From: Firmicutes bacterium UBA2296
Lineage (GTDB): Bacteria > Bacillota > UBA994
Assembly (NCBI GenBank): GCA_002345475.1
Contig: DDWC01000028.1
Span: 1 to 5,091, forward strand
Reading direction: 5' to 3'
Length of the DNA stretch: 5,091 nt
The notes under the pieces were generated by a model. That model was not told the origin of the DNA and did no database searches. It saw nothing but the letters and a program-made list of their open reading frames with translations. Positions 4,571 through 5,091 of the stretch are shown piece after piece. The translations under genes were made by a program, and so were the position numbers. Every line of letters starts with the position of its first letter. The stretch's first letter is position 1.

Positions 4571-5091
4571 GTGACCGAGAAGATATCTGCCGAGCAACTG
4601 GAGAAGATAATTGCCCTCTGTGAGAGAACTCTGGAGCAAAACCCTAAAAATGCCACGGCGCATCATGATCTGGCAGTCGCTCTCATGGAGAAGCGAGAAT
4701 ATCAGAAAGCTATCACCCATTTCCGACAAGCCGTGAGTTTGGCCCCCAAGCACTGGTTGAGCCACTATCTCCTGGGCATTGCCTATGCCGAAGTGGGCGA
4801 ACTGGACGAGGCAGTGGCCGCCTGGAAGAAGGTGCTGACCCTCGACAAAAAGAATGCCAACGCCCATTATTTCCTGGGCAAAATCTATACCCTGCGCGGT
4901 ATGGTTGACGCGGCTTTGCACAACTTCCTCAAGGCCAAGGAGCTCCAGCCCGAAAACAACATGATTAACCACTCTCTGGCTGAAGTCTATGTACTCAAGG
5001 GGGAGTTGGACAAGGCTAAGTCGGAGTGGCTCGAGATTGCCCAGCGTTCTCCGGAAGACGCGCGTTCTTTGGTGAACGTTTGTGCGGTAAG
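4571..5091 (+). CDS. TPR-repeat protein, N-terminal part (3' end outside window)
   Basis: An uninterrupted frame runs from GTG 4571 to the window end (173 complete codons) and encodes MTEKISAEQLEKIIALCERT followed by tandem 34-residue tetratricopeptide repeats. Four full repeats are visible at about residues 28-61, 62-95, 96-129 and 130-163. They show the expected pattern of small and aromatic residues (LGIAYAEVGELDEAVAAWKKVL; LGKIYTLRGMVDAALHNFLKA; LAEVYVLKGELDKAKSEW), and a fifth begins at 164. TPR arrays form protein-binding superhelices, so a scaffold or chaperone-like role is likely, but the partner is unknown. No signal peptide or membrane helix is seen at the N-terminus, so this part is probably cytoplasmic. 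It follows a strong terminator, so it should have its own promoter and need not be linked functionally to the sigma operon. Any further C-terminal domain is outside the window. Confidence 0.9.
   Translation, partial: MTEKISAEQLEKIIALCERTLEQNPKNATAHHDLAVALMEKREYQKAITHFRQAVSLAPKHWLSHYLLGIAYAEVGELDEAVAAWKKVLTLDKKNANAHYFLGKIYTLRGMVDAALHNFLKAKELQPENNMINHSLAEVYVLKGELDKAKSEWLEIAQRSPEDARSLVNVCAV

Noticed and set aside
4523..4972. 149-residue open frame on the minus strand
   Set aside because: It lies opposite the TPR gene, whose + strand frame has a perfect ribosome binding site and four clear 34-residue repeats. The minus-strand product resembles no family I know and is a shadow.

Overview
The window looks like a piece of a bacterial chromosome, most likely from a Clostridia-type (low to moderate GC, Gram-positive-lineage) anaerobe. 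This rests on strong AGGAGG-type ribosome binding sites, a sigma-W-like ECF promoter, a zinc-finger anti-sigma factor and a fermentative carbamoyl-phosphate gene set. The lineage is an inference from style and protein resemblance, not a proven assignment. All recognised genes are on the + strand.

Region 1 (1-2863) is a tightly spaced three-gene run. It holds the 3' end of a carbamate kinase gene (arcC), a complete ornithine carbamoyltransferase gene (argF/arcB type), and a gene for a P-loop protein of the COG2403 / cyclic 2,3-diphosphoglycerate synthetase-like family. The first two enzymes together turn citrulline plus phosphate into ornithine, CO2, ammonia and ATP. The third gene, with only 44 bases before it, is likely co-transcribed, but its biochemical role beside carbamoyl phosphate metabolism is not established. 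A strong hairpin without a T-tract follows it (2879-2912).

Region 2 (2864-3245) is a non-coding stretch of about 380 bases. It is dense in structure: three arrays, each of exactly four degenerate 7-bp units, two of them in the same orientation and one inverted. The inverted pair forms 27-bp imperfect terminal inverted repeats (23/27 matched) around a 198-bp segment that itself contains three further nested hairpins. This looks like a MITE-like or structured repeat element. Downstream of it lies an exact TGAAAC-N16-CGTA match to the sigma-W-type ECF promoter.

Region 3 (3246-4491) is a two-gene stress-signalling operon: an ECF sigma factor followed 12 bases later by a membrane anti-sigma factor. 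The anti-sigma factor has an HxxxCxxC zinc motif, one membrane helix and an extracytoplasmic beta-rich tail resembling a polymer-forming/bactofilin-like fold. The operon ends at a clear intrinsic terminator and probably regulates itself through the ECF promoter.

Region 4 (4571-5091) is the start of a TPR-repeat protein gene with a GTG start and a perfect AGGAGG, running off the window end.
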